DNA from: Platycnemis pennipes | Lineage: Eukaryota > Arthropoda > Insecta > Odonata > Platycnemididae | Direction: 5' to 3' | DNA length: 64,000 bases | Assembly (NCBI GenBank): GCA_933228895.1 | Contig: OW121853.1 | Location: forward strand, 79,902,645 to 79,966,644 | In this document: piece by piece, positions 23,878 through 35,894 of the stretch | Numbering within the stretch: the first letter of the stretch is position 1 | Layout: every line of letters begins with the position of its first letter | Position numbers and translations under genes: made by a program | The notes under the pieces: generated by a model | Seen by the model: the letters and a program-made list of their open reading frames with translations, nothing else | What the model was told of the DNA's origin: nothing | Databases searched by the model: none

Positions 23878-26800
23878 GTCTCTGTTGATCCAAAAATGTA
23901 TTTGAAATAGAATTTTCAGAATTTTTCTGGTATATCTATGCTTCATTGTCGGTAACTGCCGAAAAAAAGTAGAGAAATAAAAGTGAGTAAAAACATATAC
24001 ACAGATTTCACTCAAGTTTATTACTTTACTCCATGCATGCAAAATCAATGATATCACACCGTATGTTTACATTATGGCTAAGTGCAATAATGGACCAAAC
24101 AATGATAAAAAAAATCAGATTGGAGAATTCATTGGTTGCTCTGGTTATAAAAATTTCCAACAGTATTTTAGCCTTCATTTTTTTCGTAACAAGTTGTTTC
24201 AGCCACCAAAGGGCCGCGTGCTCGAGTTTTATTTTGGAAATGTATGCTGTGCTTGCCTCATAATAAAAAATGTGTTATCAGATGCGATACATAATCAGCA
24301 GTAGGAGCAGCTAAAAACAAAACATTGTCACAATTTTCCAACGATCTATTGGTGACATACTAAGATTTACTGCATTGCACATAAGAAATAAAGTTTAAGT
24401 AATTATCACACTACTAGTAAATTTAGACTTAACCTAGGTTCTTCCGTTAGTTAACTAAAATACGCTAATATACGGCATTGACTGAGTTTAAACTCGTGAC
24501 ATCAGTGATGGTAATTGGGGTCATTACAAGAGGGCGATTCTCCAGTTTCTCTCTCTCAGATATGAAAAGAATCACTCCATCACTAACTACTGAGTCCCAT
24601 AAAATAGTTACCTAGCATTGAATACCAAACTCTCACTTTACATCCCTACTTTGTAAATATAGAGGGAGAGAGAGAAGGCACGACTACATTTCGGCAATTA
24701 GGACATATCACCACTTCAACGCTAGGGATATTTATTTGCATAAATAAATCCACGGGGAAATCAGAAAGAGACTCAAAACTTCAATCGCATGATACGTGCA
24801 AGGTGTGAGGGAGAAAAAAGAAGAGAAAGTAGACCTCTCACGGGCGAAAATGAGAACGGAAGGGAGGGGTGACGGAAAAAATCCAACTCTTGCGGGAATG
24901 AAGAGCCAATGGAGCTCGGGATGGTGGCGGAGAGCGAAAAAGAGGACACCTAGTGGGTGAGGACGGGATTCTTATTCAAGCTGAGGGGGGAGGGAGTGAG
25001 AAAGGGAGACGGCGTGCATATTTATATGCGCCACGACTCGAGGTACGTTCTTCAACGCTCGAGGGGAAGACCTCTTCCTCTCTCTCCTCTCTTTCTCCCT
25101 ACTACTGTCATCCACTCCGCAACTCCCTCCTGATCCCACACACACAAACACACGCGGGACCAGACGCACCAATCCCAACCCTCCTCCCCCGCACCATCTG
25201 CCGCGCCACTACCAGCCGCTCTTCCCTCCGCACCGCATTTCTCTCCTCCTTCAGCCGCCCGCGCTTTGCACACAACGAGAGAGAGAGAGGGAGAGAGCGT
25301 ATTCCCCTGGAACACCCACCGCAGCAACTCACAGCCATGGAGTCTATCCCCCACTCCTCCACACCCCAGCATCTCCTGCTCTTCTCCACTCCTTTCGTCC
25401 GCACGACGCACTTGCCCATCCCCTCCCCAAAGCCGGCTGGAACCCAAGTTTGAAATGTCCTCGGCCCGCCACGCCCAAAGACAAACCGTCTTGCCCGTTC
25501 TCATTCTTCCCGCCACGTTCCCCTTACTGCTCAAGCCACCCACCCCTCTCCCTCCTCACCTCTGTGAGGCTCGAGTGTATTATTCCCTATGCAAACTTGG
25601 AGAAAATTCAGAGAAACAAAGAAAGGGCGCATAGGTATCATTTTCAAGGTACAACTAATGCCATAACTGTATTATCACCCATGGATCAAGCCTTGAAAAT
25701 AATAGAATGAAATAATTTTATTAGGTTTGGCTGAAGGAAATGATACAACAAGAAATGTAGACTAAGCTAGCGCCAAGTCTATAAGGGAGATTAATGTCAT
25801 TGCGCTTTAGCCTATATTCCTTTTGTTATTTCTGTAATAATGGAACTATAAGTATTATTTGTTATAACCGCTATTACCCAAAACCGTTCATGTGTGATTC
25901 CTCCAGATGAATATGCATACAATTTATTTACCACCATTTTACCCGTAGAGTAAAAGAGACAGGCACTCTTACGGGCCTGATATTGACATTCCTTTGAAGC
26001 AGAAATCCGAAATGATTTTTAGTAATATCTTAGACTTTAACCCTCTTTCTCTCCACACGTAAACAATAATGAATGAGTCCTCCTCGTGAAAACTAATTAG
26101 ACTACAGCTGCCCGCATACATGTGGATTCATTAGTTTCCTATTGAATTTCGTTCACCTTTACCTCTCCCCTATAATAGTGATTATTAGGAATTAAAAGTA
26201 TGCAGGCGCATTAAATAATTTACTGTCATTTGATGCACTCCTTGACTTGGCAAGACTTGGCAAGCAAAAGATATAAGAGCAAAATAGGGTTGCGTTAAAT
26301 GAAAAGGAATTGTTGAATGAAAACTTTTAGAGGGTTGAAGAATATGGAAATACTCTGTTTATTGAATTATCACACTGATTCAAGAGATGTTGAAATACTG
26401 AAGCTCTTGCCTCTCACTCTATAGGCCAGAGTTAAAGATTTTCATGCTAGAAGAAATACATCAATGTGACTTGGCATCCCATTTCACAGCTAAGAAGAGC
26501 TTGACCCAAATATAAAACCTAACAAAGGGACACCCGACTCGTGTGTCAAATCTGTAAGGTGACAAGTGGCTAGGCAGAACCCTAGGGAAGGACTAGCAGA
26601 GTTTCAGAAGACAGTCAGAGCAGAATTTCAGAAGACACGTAGGACGTAAAATAGTGGACCAAAATATCCCTTTTTTTTAAGTATTAGCTGGTACCCAAGT
26701 CGGTTTTTCCTTCAGAAGTCCACCGCTCTATTAACGCACTCTCTTCACTGAACTTGTGGTTCATTTTCTTCCCGAAGCGGTTATTTTGAAAGTTTTATAG

Positions 26801-27164
26801 CACCCGGTTTATCACACGGTTAGAGTGTTAGGACGGTTTAAGATGGATAAAAAATAAATACTTATGCTTAAATTTTAAATTTAGCTATAACGGAGTACAA
26901 TAGACAGTATGAAAATCTGTTAGGGATGTTTAGTGCAAGTATTCTTCATGTTGTTCTCCGAAAACCCCTTAGCAACACAAACTCATTTTAACAGTACCAT
27001 ACTATGCCCAGAATAAACATATTTTAACAATTTTAAAACAATGCTTATATAATTAATAAATGAAGGTTCCTTCGTAGCTGCTAATCATTTAATATCAAGC
27101 ACCTTGTGCAGGTATCACAGACACAAATTTCTCATTTCTTTCGTTCAACCCGAACTTTGGGCTG
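23878..27164. other. Intergenic DNA with a GC-rich island
   Basis: No gene recognised. A CpG-containing, pyrimidine-rich island at about 24840-25620, with CTCTCT and GAGAGA runs, gives overlapping ORFs of up to 166 residues on both strands. These are low complexity and lack domains. A short near-duplicate, GAATTTCAGAAGACA-like, occurs at about 26600-26640. The rest is AT-rich. Confidence 0.45.
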
Positions 27165-27395
27165 GTTGGCTAGGGTAGAGCTCCCCAAATATTAAGTCCA
27201 TCGGTATGTAAAATTCACTCATCAGTAGAGTTAGTTCCTTCTCTTTTCCTGCCTAAGATTTTCCAAGAATAACTGGTACTCAGAAAAAAAATCACAGCTT
27301 GGGTTTTGCTGGACATGTTCAAAGTCCGTTCCCAGAATTTAACCTGGGACCTCTAGTCACCAACCCAAAACTCTACCCACTAGGCCACCACGATT
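27165..27395 (-). mobile_element. tRNA-derived SINE, family B
   Basis: Read on the minus strand, it starts with a tRNA-like head (GTGGTGGCCTAGTGGGTAGAG as A box, GGTTAAATTCTGG as B box near 27345). A body follows that ends near GGGGAGCTCTACCCTAGCC. The copy at 63175-63415 has the same layout: head with GTGGTGGCCTAGTAATTAGAG, a GGAACT block, then GGTGAGCTCTACCCTCAC. Both are diverged. The ends are approximate and no target duplication was found. Confidence 0.7.
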
Positions 27396-30300
27396 TATTT
27401 TTATCTTAACGCTGTCGCTTAAGTAATACATCAATTAAAGAATACACGCAGTGCATGCTTGAAAATGATTCTCCCTTTTGAAACACACTCTCCCTGCCCA
27501 CCTTGTACCTCCTCATTGTAACAAGAGAGACAACACTTCTTCTGGATCTAGAAATTTACCTTACCCTACACTAAACTATAATTTGTCTCCTCAGTCGTTT
27601 GCCGCCAACCCATCATAGCTTACACAACAACGGCATCAAGTATTCTCAAAGAAAATTATGGACTCGATTCAACGATATCCGCTGGAGTATACGCCGGCAC
27701 CCACGCGCGCAAATACGCTCTCGTTATCACGGTCCGCTCCGCGCGTCCCGCCAAGGGCTTTGCGTGCAGCCGCGCCTGGCAGTGGATGCATCTCCCACGT
27801 GGTGGCACAGCAAAGCAGGCGAGCAACAGGGTTTCGTGCTTGAATTGGGACTATGTGCGTTGAACGGTAGGAGAGCTGGGAGGGAATCCTAGGGGAAATC
27901 TCCTCCGCTCCGGCAAAGGAAGCCTCCAACCACGCACGGGGTTTTCTCCCATGCTCCAGCAGCACAATACACCTTCTCCAACTTCCCCACTCGCCTCTCC
28001 CTCATCCTCTCCACTGCTATAGTAATCCGCTTCTCGCACCCTCTCAGACCACGCATGTGATGAAACCAGAGTCGTCTTTAAGGAGAGTTCGTTTTTGTAT
28101 GTATCCAGCATTAATATTTAAGGCTAAAAGAATTCCTGGAAGGACTGTGATGTCGTGGCACTTTCTTTCTAATTAATTACTTATTTTCTACGTTTCAGAT
28201 CCTCTTTATCGGAGATTGTACATCTCTGCTCTTCTCTCTCTCTCACACACAATTTTCCCTTCTCTTTTATCAAAACTGCATAATACCCTTTTTCACAAAA
28301 TAAACATTCAACAATTAACAAAACATATATTTCATTTACAACAACAACAAAAACCTAATTCACATCTAAAGAAACGAAAAAATAATATCAACTCAACAAA
28401 ATTAACCAAGAAATCAAAGCCTTGAATTATTAACGAGACAAATGACCCTTCTATTTAGGGTTTGGCACGACGATTCAGGACACGCTGGGAAATAAATGAT
28501 ATCAAATATTAAAATTGAGGTGTTTTTCCGGGTGATATGCAGAGTATGTTTTATGTATTTTTGAGCAAATGATTTTGAAGTCCCCTGATGTACCGAAAAA
28601 AACAAAATATTTGGCTGCAAACACCCAATAAGGGACTTGGCATGGAACTCTATGATAAAATCTGCAAACATTGAGTGAAATAAATTGTATGCCAAAAATT
28701 AAGAGAAAAAAGCAAAATTATGATAAAATATTTGTATAATTCTAAAGGGACATTGATTCCCATAGTGCTTGGGCCAAAATTTTACTTGCCGAGCGGAGAC
28801 TTTTAAGGAAGTATTGTTTTTTACCAAGCTAGGTAGGTTTCACTAGCATGCTCATTGATCGCAGCGATTTTCTTGCTGCATTTCCCTTTAATTTTCAATA
28901 ATCAAGCACATGATCTACCCTTTGTGTTACCTAAAGGCCATCCAACACGTTCTATGTTACGCTGTAAGCGGTGGCAAGGGCATGAATAGGGGCCCTCAGT
29001 TGCCGTTAAGTTGATGAGAATATAATTTATCGTTTGGAAGCCATGATATTCCAGTACCATAAGGAAAAAAATGATAAGTTAATTTTGAATTCATTTTTCC
29101 GGAGCAGAAGATAGACACTTCATTGAAGACAATATCTCATCATTACTACACATCCCCTACTCATTACCTGCCTCGGACTTTGGTGAATAATCACCCAATA
29201 ATGAAGGTTCAGTCAAATAGGTACCAAAATAAAATCAAAGGAAACCACAGCGTAACTTACGATATTTACAACTTCCATTCCAAACATAAAGATTTCTCAT
29301 CAAACTCGTTACTATTCGAGGAAAGTAAGACATTTTAACTCATTCCGCAGGAAAGTCAAGTAATCTTACTGTAGTGAGAAAAATCATCCGCAAATGGCAG
29401 GAGTTTTAAAATGTTTTCAGATCGTTACTAAAAATGTGTGTCTAATTTACTCAAAATTTCATCCCGCGGTTGGATATAGATTAACATCGAGTCTTCGGCG
29501 GCAAAATTTAAAGGATAGTCCTAACGACATTCCCGGCGTCTTAACGAGGTACATCATTCCGTAGCACGTTTTTACTTGACACATTTAAATGTGCCAGCTA
29601 CGGGTATCATGCTCAAGTAGCGTAATTTAAATGAGGCCGGACGAAGAAGAGCACAAATTGCTACCAAATTTATCATAGAAATTGCTCCCAAATTTACAAG
29701 GTATCAATTTTCCGTAATTCCAATTATTTAGGTCTCAATAGGAAGTTTTTTCTAAATTGTTGTCTACATCTAGAAATGTTATTAAGTATGAAATCCACAA
29801 CAAAATCTGTTTTCTACCAACTAACGTATTCTCTCGTTTATATGAAACACAGTCATATTAGTTGAACCAAAGTTTAGCTATCCATATGGGAAATGAGATT
29901 CAACATTCATTAAAAAAGATATTTATTTTGTAAGCATGGATCGTAACCACTAATAATTTTTATAATATATTTAAAAAAATAAGATTCAAAGTAAGTACTA
30001 TGGAATCAATCAAAGGGAGGTTTTATGAAACTCAGGTAAACAGCAACGCGTCATCAAACACATATGGCTGGTAGCCATTGCCTTAAAAATCGCATCTTAT
30101 AATATGGTGAACACAATAATTTAAAGTAGCCAAAAAACGAGGAAAAGTACAAAAGAGGAGCATTAATAATAAATGGCTCGGTTTTAAATAGTGCATCGTT
30201 ATCTAGGAATACTTGGCCCCAATAAAAGGCTATAAATGAGACATAAAAAGCATATTATTTTTACCAAGAGCCACAACGTATAAAGTAAAATTAAATTAAA

Positions 30301-31317
30301 AATATTAAAAAAACTCGTTTTGTCGGTAAATTAATGACTCCGTCTACCGTTTCAGGAAGACTTCCTAAAAAAGTTGTTATTGCCGCTAGTAATTATTTTT
30401 TCTAGGATAGTTCAATACTTGTCAAACTCAGCAAGGAGGTGCTTTTTACGAGAGACAGGATCACGATCACCGCATCTGGGTCTATTTGTCTTTCCCATAA
30501 AATGTGAAAGATAAATGACAAGACAGGTGAAAATAACAAGCCCTCAAAAAGAATGGCATACGAAGGCAGAAGAGGAACATAAAAGGATTAAAAAAAGCAT
30601 GGCCGTAGGCATCTTCACCCCCCAAAGCGAACATTTACCATACGGACGTGAAAGCGATGCCCTTCGGCAGAGAATTACAGCTTGAAACAGACAGAGAGAG
30701 TGGGCTCTCGAAAAGAATTTAAATAATGGAGTTCAATTGGGATTACGGACAGAAAATATTTGAGGACGGGAGTGGACTTTCGGTTAAACATTTTGAAGCG
30801 AGCCACCAATAGGGTTGCAAACGCTCGCTCCATGCATGTAATCACGTTCCGCCGGTTATGCGCGGCGTCATGCTTGACTGGACTGTGTTCATGCGCGGAC
30901 GGGTTGGGGATCCTGAAAAGCACCAAGCCCGAAGCGGTTCGCCCGGCCCATAAAAATTTCATACACTCCCAAACTACATTTGTATGTGATTTTGAATGGC
31001 CTCAATACCTTCCGCTGTATCCGCAATCTACTGCCTCGCAGCGTACACCAGGCGTCCGCAGAGGATGCATTGTAAATTCAAACTCAACTCATTATTTTAC
31101 AAGAGACCTAGGACAGAGATACTAAAGTGCTCCCGAGTCAAAGAAATTGCTGCATTAATGCAATCGCTAGCGCTTAAAAATAACGATGCTACCGAGTTGC
31201 GGCATTGTGTTCAAAGGAGGGAGGGTTTTTGACAACTATGAGAGGTTGTCACGGGTATATGATACAAATTACTTGGGCCACTGATAAATTCATAAAGTAG
31301 CAGTTATTATTCGGGAG
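27396..31317. other. Intergenic DNA with no recognisable gene
   Basis: A CpG-rich patch at about 27640-28020 contains ACGCGCGC and CCGCGC motifs and could be a regulatory island, but no gene is attached to it that I can see. The remainder is AT-rich with short, motif-free ORFs. A moderately GC-rich stretch near 30770-30960 also lacks coding motifs. Confidence 0.4.
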
Positions 31318-31612
31318 AGATGAACGAAACCTTAGGTTTTAAGCGCCATGAAAGATAGGTGGGTATTGGGCAAAGTTAAAATTTCTTAGGGAATAAAGAT
31401 AGGATGGAGAGACTCCTGGTGTTTGAGTCTGCTGTTAACAAAGGACGCCAAGGAAGTTAACGGCCCATCCAACGGACGGAGTGCTGCACTTGAAGTGGCT
31501 TAGATTGTTGACTGGTACCTAGATGAAGGAAAAAATCTCCCCACGGGTAGAATTCTAACCCGGGCCTTCACGATGGGGAGCCAGGACTCTATCCAACACG
31601 CAAACCCGATCC
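31318..31612 (-). mobile_element. tRNA-derived SINE, family A, minus-strand copy
   Basis: The minus strand shows a tRNA-like head (TTGGATAGAGTCC near 31590, GGTTAGAATTCTACCC near 31555). The family A body follows: GCAGCACTCCGTCCGTTGGA, then a GTTAACAGCAGAC-like block, then CCTATCTTTCATGGCG. It corresponds along its length to the element at 6656-6981 but is more diverged. It directly precedes the LINE that starts near 31700. Confidence 0.75.
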
Positions 31613-31699
31613 CATTTGTTATTCATTCTTGCAACGGATGTACAATAATTAAGGCATTATAAATGTACATCCTATTCCTATCCCAAAAGAGAAGAGAGC

Positions 31700-32960
31700 G
31701 GAGAAATGCAAAAATTTTAAGACTAAATGCCTGACGAAAAAGGCATCGAAGATATTGATAAGGATAATCTACAGAAGAATAGAACGAAAACCAGAGGAGT
31801 TCCTGGATGGACATCAATTCGGATTCAGGAAAAGTAAGGGTACAAGAGAAGCAATATTGGTCCTTAGGCTGCTAATAGAGAAGAGAATGGGGAAGAACAA
31901 ACCGACGTTCATTGCATTTGTGAACTTAGAGAAGGCTTTTGACAACGTATATTGGAATTCAAAGCTAGGAATTCTGAAAGGAACTGGAGTGTTGTAAAAT
32001 GACATAAGAACTATCCAGACTTTGTATAAAAAACAAGTAGCTGTGATAAAATCTGGAGTCAGCTCTGAAGAAGCAAGTATAAGGAAAGGAGTGAGACAAG
32101 GCTGTGCACTGTCTCCCGTAAATTTTAACGTTTACATCGAGAGAGCCATGAGCCAATGAAATCAAGGAGAAGTGTTCTGGAGTGAACGGAGAAACAATCA
32201 GCATGCTGCGATTCGCTGATGACATAGCTCTCATAGCAGATACAAAGAAGGGGCTGAATAAGACGCTAAAAACCATGGGAAGGACAATGGCCAGTTATCA
32301 TCTGAAGATCAATAAGAAGAAAACTAAGATATTGGTGTGCAGCAAGAGAGAGGAGGCCAAAACCAACGTTATACTAGGAAAACAGAAAATGGAAGAGGTG
32401 AAAGAGTTCTGTTGCCTGGGAAGCAGAGTAACCAACGATGGACGAAGAAAGAAATAGTGAGTATAATAGCCCATACGAAGAGGGCGTTCTATCAAAAGAA
32501 GAATCTCCTTACAGCTGGAAATACAAGCTTAGAAGAGAGGAAGCAGTCCATCAAAACGCATATCTGGAGCATGTTTCTTTATGGCAGTGAGGCATGGACG
32601 AAGCATTCAAAATATGGTGCTACCGAAGAATGACGAAGATAAAATGGATCGACCGAGTGACAAATGAAGAAGTCCTAAGAAGAGTGGAAGAAAAGAGAAG
32701 TCTTATGAAAGCTATAAAAAGGAGACGGGACAACCTAATCGGCCATATCTTAAGACACGATTCCTTGATGAAGATAATCTTCGAAAGAAAAGTGAACGGG
32801 AAGAATGGAAAAGGCAGGCCTCGTATGAGTTATATAGAACAGGTCGTAAAGGACGTGAATGAGAGGAACTACATCAATATGAAAAGGTTGGCCGATAGAA
32901 AAATCGAGTGTAGGGCTGCGTAAAACCAATCCTAGGCTTGTTTGCCCCATGATGATGATG
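31700..32960 (+). pseudogene. Decayed LINE reverse transcriptase with TGA-repeat tail
   Basis: A 5'-truncated LINE. Pieces of reverse transcriptase appear in order but in broken frames: QFGFRKSKGTREAI (near 31820), FVNLEKAFDNV (near 31917, where the expected catalytic D is N), VRQGCALSPVNFNVYIE (near 32093), LRFADDIALIADT (near 32208), a KFCCLGS-like segment, and a C-terminal domain at 32594-32923 with RRRDNLIGHILRHDS and GKGRPRMSYIEQVV. The 3' end is ACCAATCCTAGG followed by a GAT/TGA repeat at about 32950. Several frameshifts and an in-frame TGA after the AMSQ block make it non-functional. The simple TGA tail fits RTE-like LINEs, but the clade is uncertain. Relics of the same family lie at 20520, 58240 and 62735. 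Confidence 0.85.
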
Positions 32961-33182
32961 ATGAAATGTACATATTTGCATTAGTCACCAAAGATATAAA
33001 TTTATTTTTACTTCTTCTGACTCATTATTTGTATGTTATAGGTGCAATTCTCTTTGTTATTATGGATTAATAATGTGAAAATATGAGTAAGAGATGTAGC
33101 CAGGTTGTTGTAATAGTTTGGAATACTGGCCTTTCACCTGCGTTTACAAACTGTGTTTTACGAGGCAGATATTTTTATTGAT

Positions 33183-33330
33183 TGCCCGGCCCTTGCCTGA
33201 ATGATGTGAGCAGAGAAATTCGAGTTCAGTATACGTCCGTCGAATGGAACGTTAATCCGTGGGTGCCCTTGAGGCCTTTGCGTTAAGAGCAGCCTTATGC
33301 CGACACCTTAATTACCTCGCACCTCTACCA
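33183..33330 (+). mobile_element. SINE family A, 5'-truncated copy
   Basis: It lacks the tRNA-like head. The body matches 6740-6880, with shared blocks such as GTTCAGTA..CGTTCGTCG.ATGG.ACGTTAA, TTCGTTAAGAG and ATGCCGACGCC. Diverged, so probably old. Confidence 0.65.
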
Positions 33331-34962
33331 CTTATAACAATCTTTAGCAAACGGTTTTCATATAATCCAGAAAGAATAAACGTTTCAGGAGTCTTTTTAA
33401 AGAAATAAAATTATTCGCCCATTATTGAAGAGTTTTCAGAACCCGAAAAAAACAAACGCGATTGAAAAAAATGCGACATTGGGTGGCATGATTTCATCTT
33501 GGTATTATACACATATACGTAAAGCATCATTGCAACCCAATCGTAGAAAGGAACGTTTTTGAAAGGCAAGTACTCATTGGCCATCAAATTGGTTTGGAGG
33601 TTCCCAAAGGTAAATAAAAAATTATTTTCCCTTTTTTTATCATTTCATACAAGAACGTATAAGAATTGACTCAGAAGGAAACCTACAACAACGTTAATGT
33701 ACACACATATGTATATTTGCGATGTATAGCATAAAAGACAAACCATAACAAACCCAGAGAGCGGTTGGGAGAAAAGAAGCGGCTGCAGAAAGTAAAGAAG
33801 AGATATAGTGTTCGGAAGATGGATTTAAAAGAGGCAGAAATAACCCATTAAAATTCACCTAGCCGATTGAATATCAATTAATAATATTTGCACTCTAATG
33901 TAGTCACTAGACGTAGCAGTAAAAACATGCACTCAACAGCAGAAGCAAGGGCAATAAAAAAGAATACTCAAAATATGAATAATATAACAATAAAATATAA
34001 AAAATCCGGCATCCTTCGCCGAAAAATGCCCCATAAATTTGGAAAAAAACAAATACATAAGCAAGGCTTTTGCATTCAAAACTTTCGTCACTTTCGATAT
34101 CACATTGCACCCTATTACCTTAACGTTTAGCGACGCATGGCGTATCCCCTATATTTATGATTAAACTTTCACCTTTAAGCACTACCAAGAACGAATTCAC
34201 AAGCATGGTGTTAAAGAGAGGGTAATAATTATCACCAGGTAACTTCTGCGGAATACATTCCGACGTGATAAACTTGTCATCACTTGATTTTAGCGCCCTC
34301 ACTCATCACCCTCAAATGTCTCTGCCGTCAAAAGCCTCACTTATTCGATCACGCCCTTTCTATGTTATCCGCGCCTTCCGCGACAACCAATTAAACCCTT
34401 TCCTTCCCCTTTCTCCGGGAAAAGTGGCATCATTCACCAAGGGGCCAAGGGGTGGCAGAGCACGGAAGAACTTTCCAAGGACAATCTCTTCATCTGCTTT
34501 CATTCCGACTCGACATCACTCGACATTCACGCTAAACCCTTATCGCCTCATCCCGGGCCATTTCTCTGGCATGTTTCAGAAACCTTTTTGTAGATAGGGT
34601 CTTTAAAACGAAAGTGCTGCAAATATAAGTACACCGAAAATATAATGTTATCTTTACACATCGTGCCTCGGAGGATAAGGCTCACTCGATGTCACTCGAA
34701 GGCTTTATTTCGTAGCATGAATTTTGAATGAATGTTTGTATAATACCGTTGCTCATGCAATTAAGTTAACTCAAACACTTCAAAGCGGTAAATTTCAAAG
34801 GTGTGATTCATAACATTATCGTGGCATAAAAAACTTACGTGAATAAAGATAACGCAGTTTTACTCCTCTTTTGACGTCCTGAATGCCATCGCCAATGGTG
34901 ACTGACTTTTCTAAAGTGAAGTTATATTGCTAGAAAATGATAAAATTCCTTCCTTCCAAAAG
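33331..34962. other. Intergenic DNA with no recognisable gene
   Basis: AT-rich DNA without recognisable motifs. The open frame at 34265-34597 has no domain or compositional sign of coding. Confidence 0.4.
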
Positions 34963-35126
34963 GTTATTATTATTCTCTCAACCGGTTTCAACCATCTTCA
35001 GGTATTTATCATGAGTACAATAACTATCTATTGCGTATTATTTATTCTATTTTATCATAAGTATTATATAATAATACTCTAGAGAATGAGCTGAAGGAAT
35101 TGAAGCCGGTTGGGTGAATAATAACA
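34963..35126. repeat. Imperfect inverted repeat, about 164 bp
   Basis: The left arm at 34963-35002 contains TTATTATTCTCTCAACCGG and TTTCAACCATCTTCAGG. The right arm, reverse-complemented from 35126-35091, reads GTTATTATTCACCCAACCGG and CTTCAATTCCTTCAG. The arms pair imperfectly around an AT-rich centre. It may be a small MITE or a hairpin repeat. I saw no clear target duplication and no coding capacity. Confidence 0.6.
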
Positions 35127-35461
35127 ATCGTGTGGAATATAAACATAGTTTATTTTAGTTTAAGCTGACGTCCATATTCTACAGACTTAATTTGTCCAAT
35201 GATGCTAATCATATATTACTACTCGTATTCAGTATCTATAGCGTAGTTATGTATCACCATCTCCTTTACTTTAATTAAAAACGACTAGTGCTATGGCATT
35301 GGTGGAGGACTAGTCTATAAATAACGACTATGGCAATGGCAAAAGATTACTCAATCGTTTCTGTGAAGAAAATATAAGTTTAAAATTTATCACAGACCAG
35401 AGAGACAAAGTTTATCAAAAAGAACAGAATATAAGAGCCGGTTCATTGGAATGAAAGGTTT
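35127..35461. other. AT-rich spacer before the copia element
   Basis: No gene or repeat recognised. It is the left flank of the copia insertion, ending in the AAATT target duplication. Confidence 0.4.
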
Positions 35462-35466
35462 AAATT
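35462..35466 (+). repeat. Left 5-bp target duplication (AAATT) of copia
   Basis: AAATT, repeated exactly at 40112-40116 directly outside the right LTR. Confidence 0.95.
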
Positions 35467-35698
35467 TGTTGGATATATGTACATTTAATGTTGTACCTAC
35501 GAGAATGGTTCCAGTGCGCATGCGCGCACACACGGGAGCCTTGGTAGGTGAGAACAGACTCACGAGGGCTCCCGCTCACTCGCTCTCTAGCTCTCTCTCC
35601 GAGAAGATGTCTTGTGATATGTACATGTATTTCTTGTGAAATAATATTCTAAGTTACAGAAAAGGACTGGCTGTTTGATTTATAACCATATCGCAACA
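35467..35698 (+). repeat. Left LTR of copia element
   Basis: 232 bp, TGTTGG..CAACA. It contains an NRF1-like palindromic site, TGCGCATGCGCG (35515-35526), and CTCTCT/GAGA-rich sequence near 35580-35605, both plausible promoter elements. No canonical AATAAA was seen. It appears identical to 39880-40111. Confidence 0.95.
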
Positions 35699-35710
35699 TG
35701 GTAGCAGAAG
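35699..35710 (+). other. Primer binding site of copia element
   Basis: TGGTAGCAGA directly after the LTR complements the 3' end (..TCTGCTACCA) of animal initiator methionine tRNA over 10 bases. Copia and other LTR elements often prime from this tRNA. A leader follows with short imperfect repeats of CGTGGTTCTAAGTT. Confidence 0.8.
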
Positions 35711-35894
35711 TCCGTGGTTCTAAGTTCGTGGTTCTAAGTTCGTGGTTATGAATCCGTGGTTATTATGGCAAATACGTGATGAATCCGCAGTTATAGTTCG
35801 AAAACATGCTTCGTGAGTGCCGCTACATGAGAGTAGTGTTAAATGCCGTTCTTCATTAGATTTTCTCGTCTACAAAGGAACATTCGAGATAAAA

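Noticed and set aside
24953..25543. 166- and 163-residue ORFs on opposite strands
   Set aside because: Both are products of the same pyrimidine-rich island with CTCTCT and GAGAGA runs; neither shows a motif or splice context.
32947..32965. Independent GAT microsatellite
   Set aside because: Its position right after the LINE 3' end, and its degenerate form at other relics, show it is the LINE tail.
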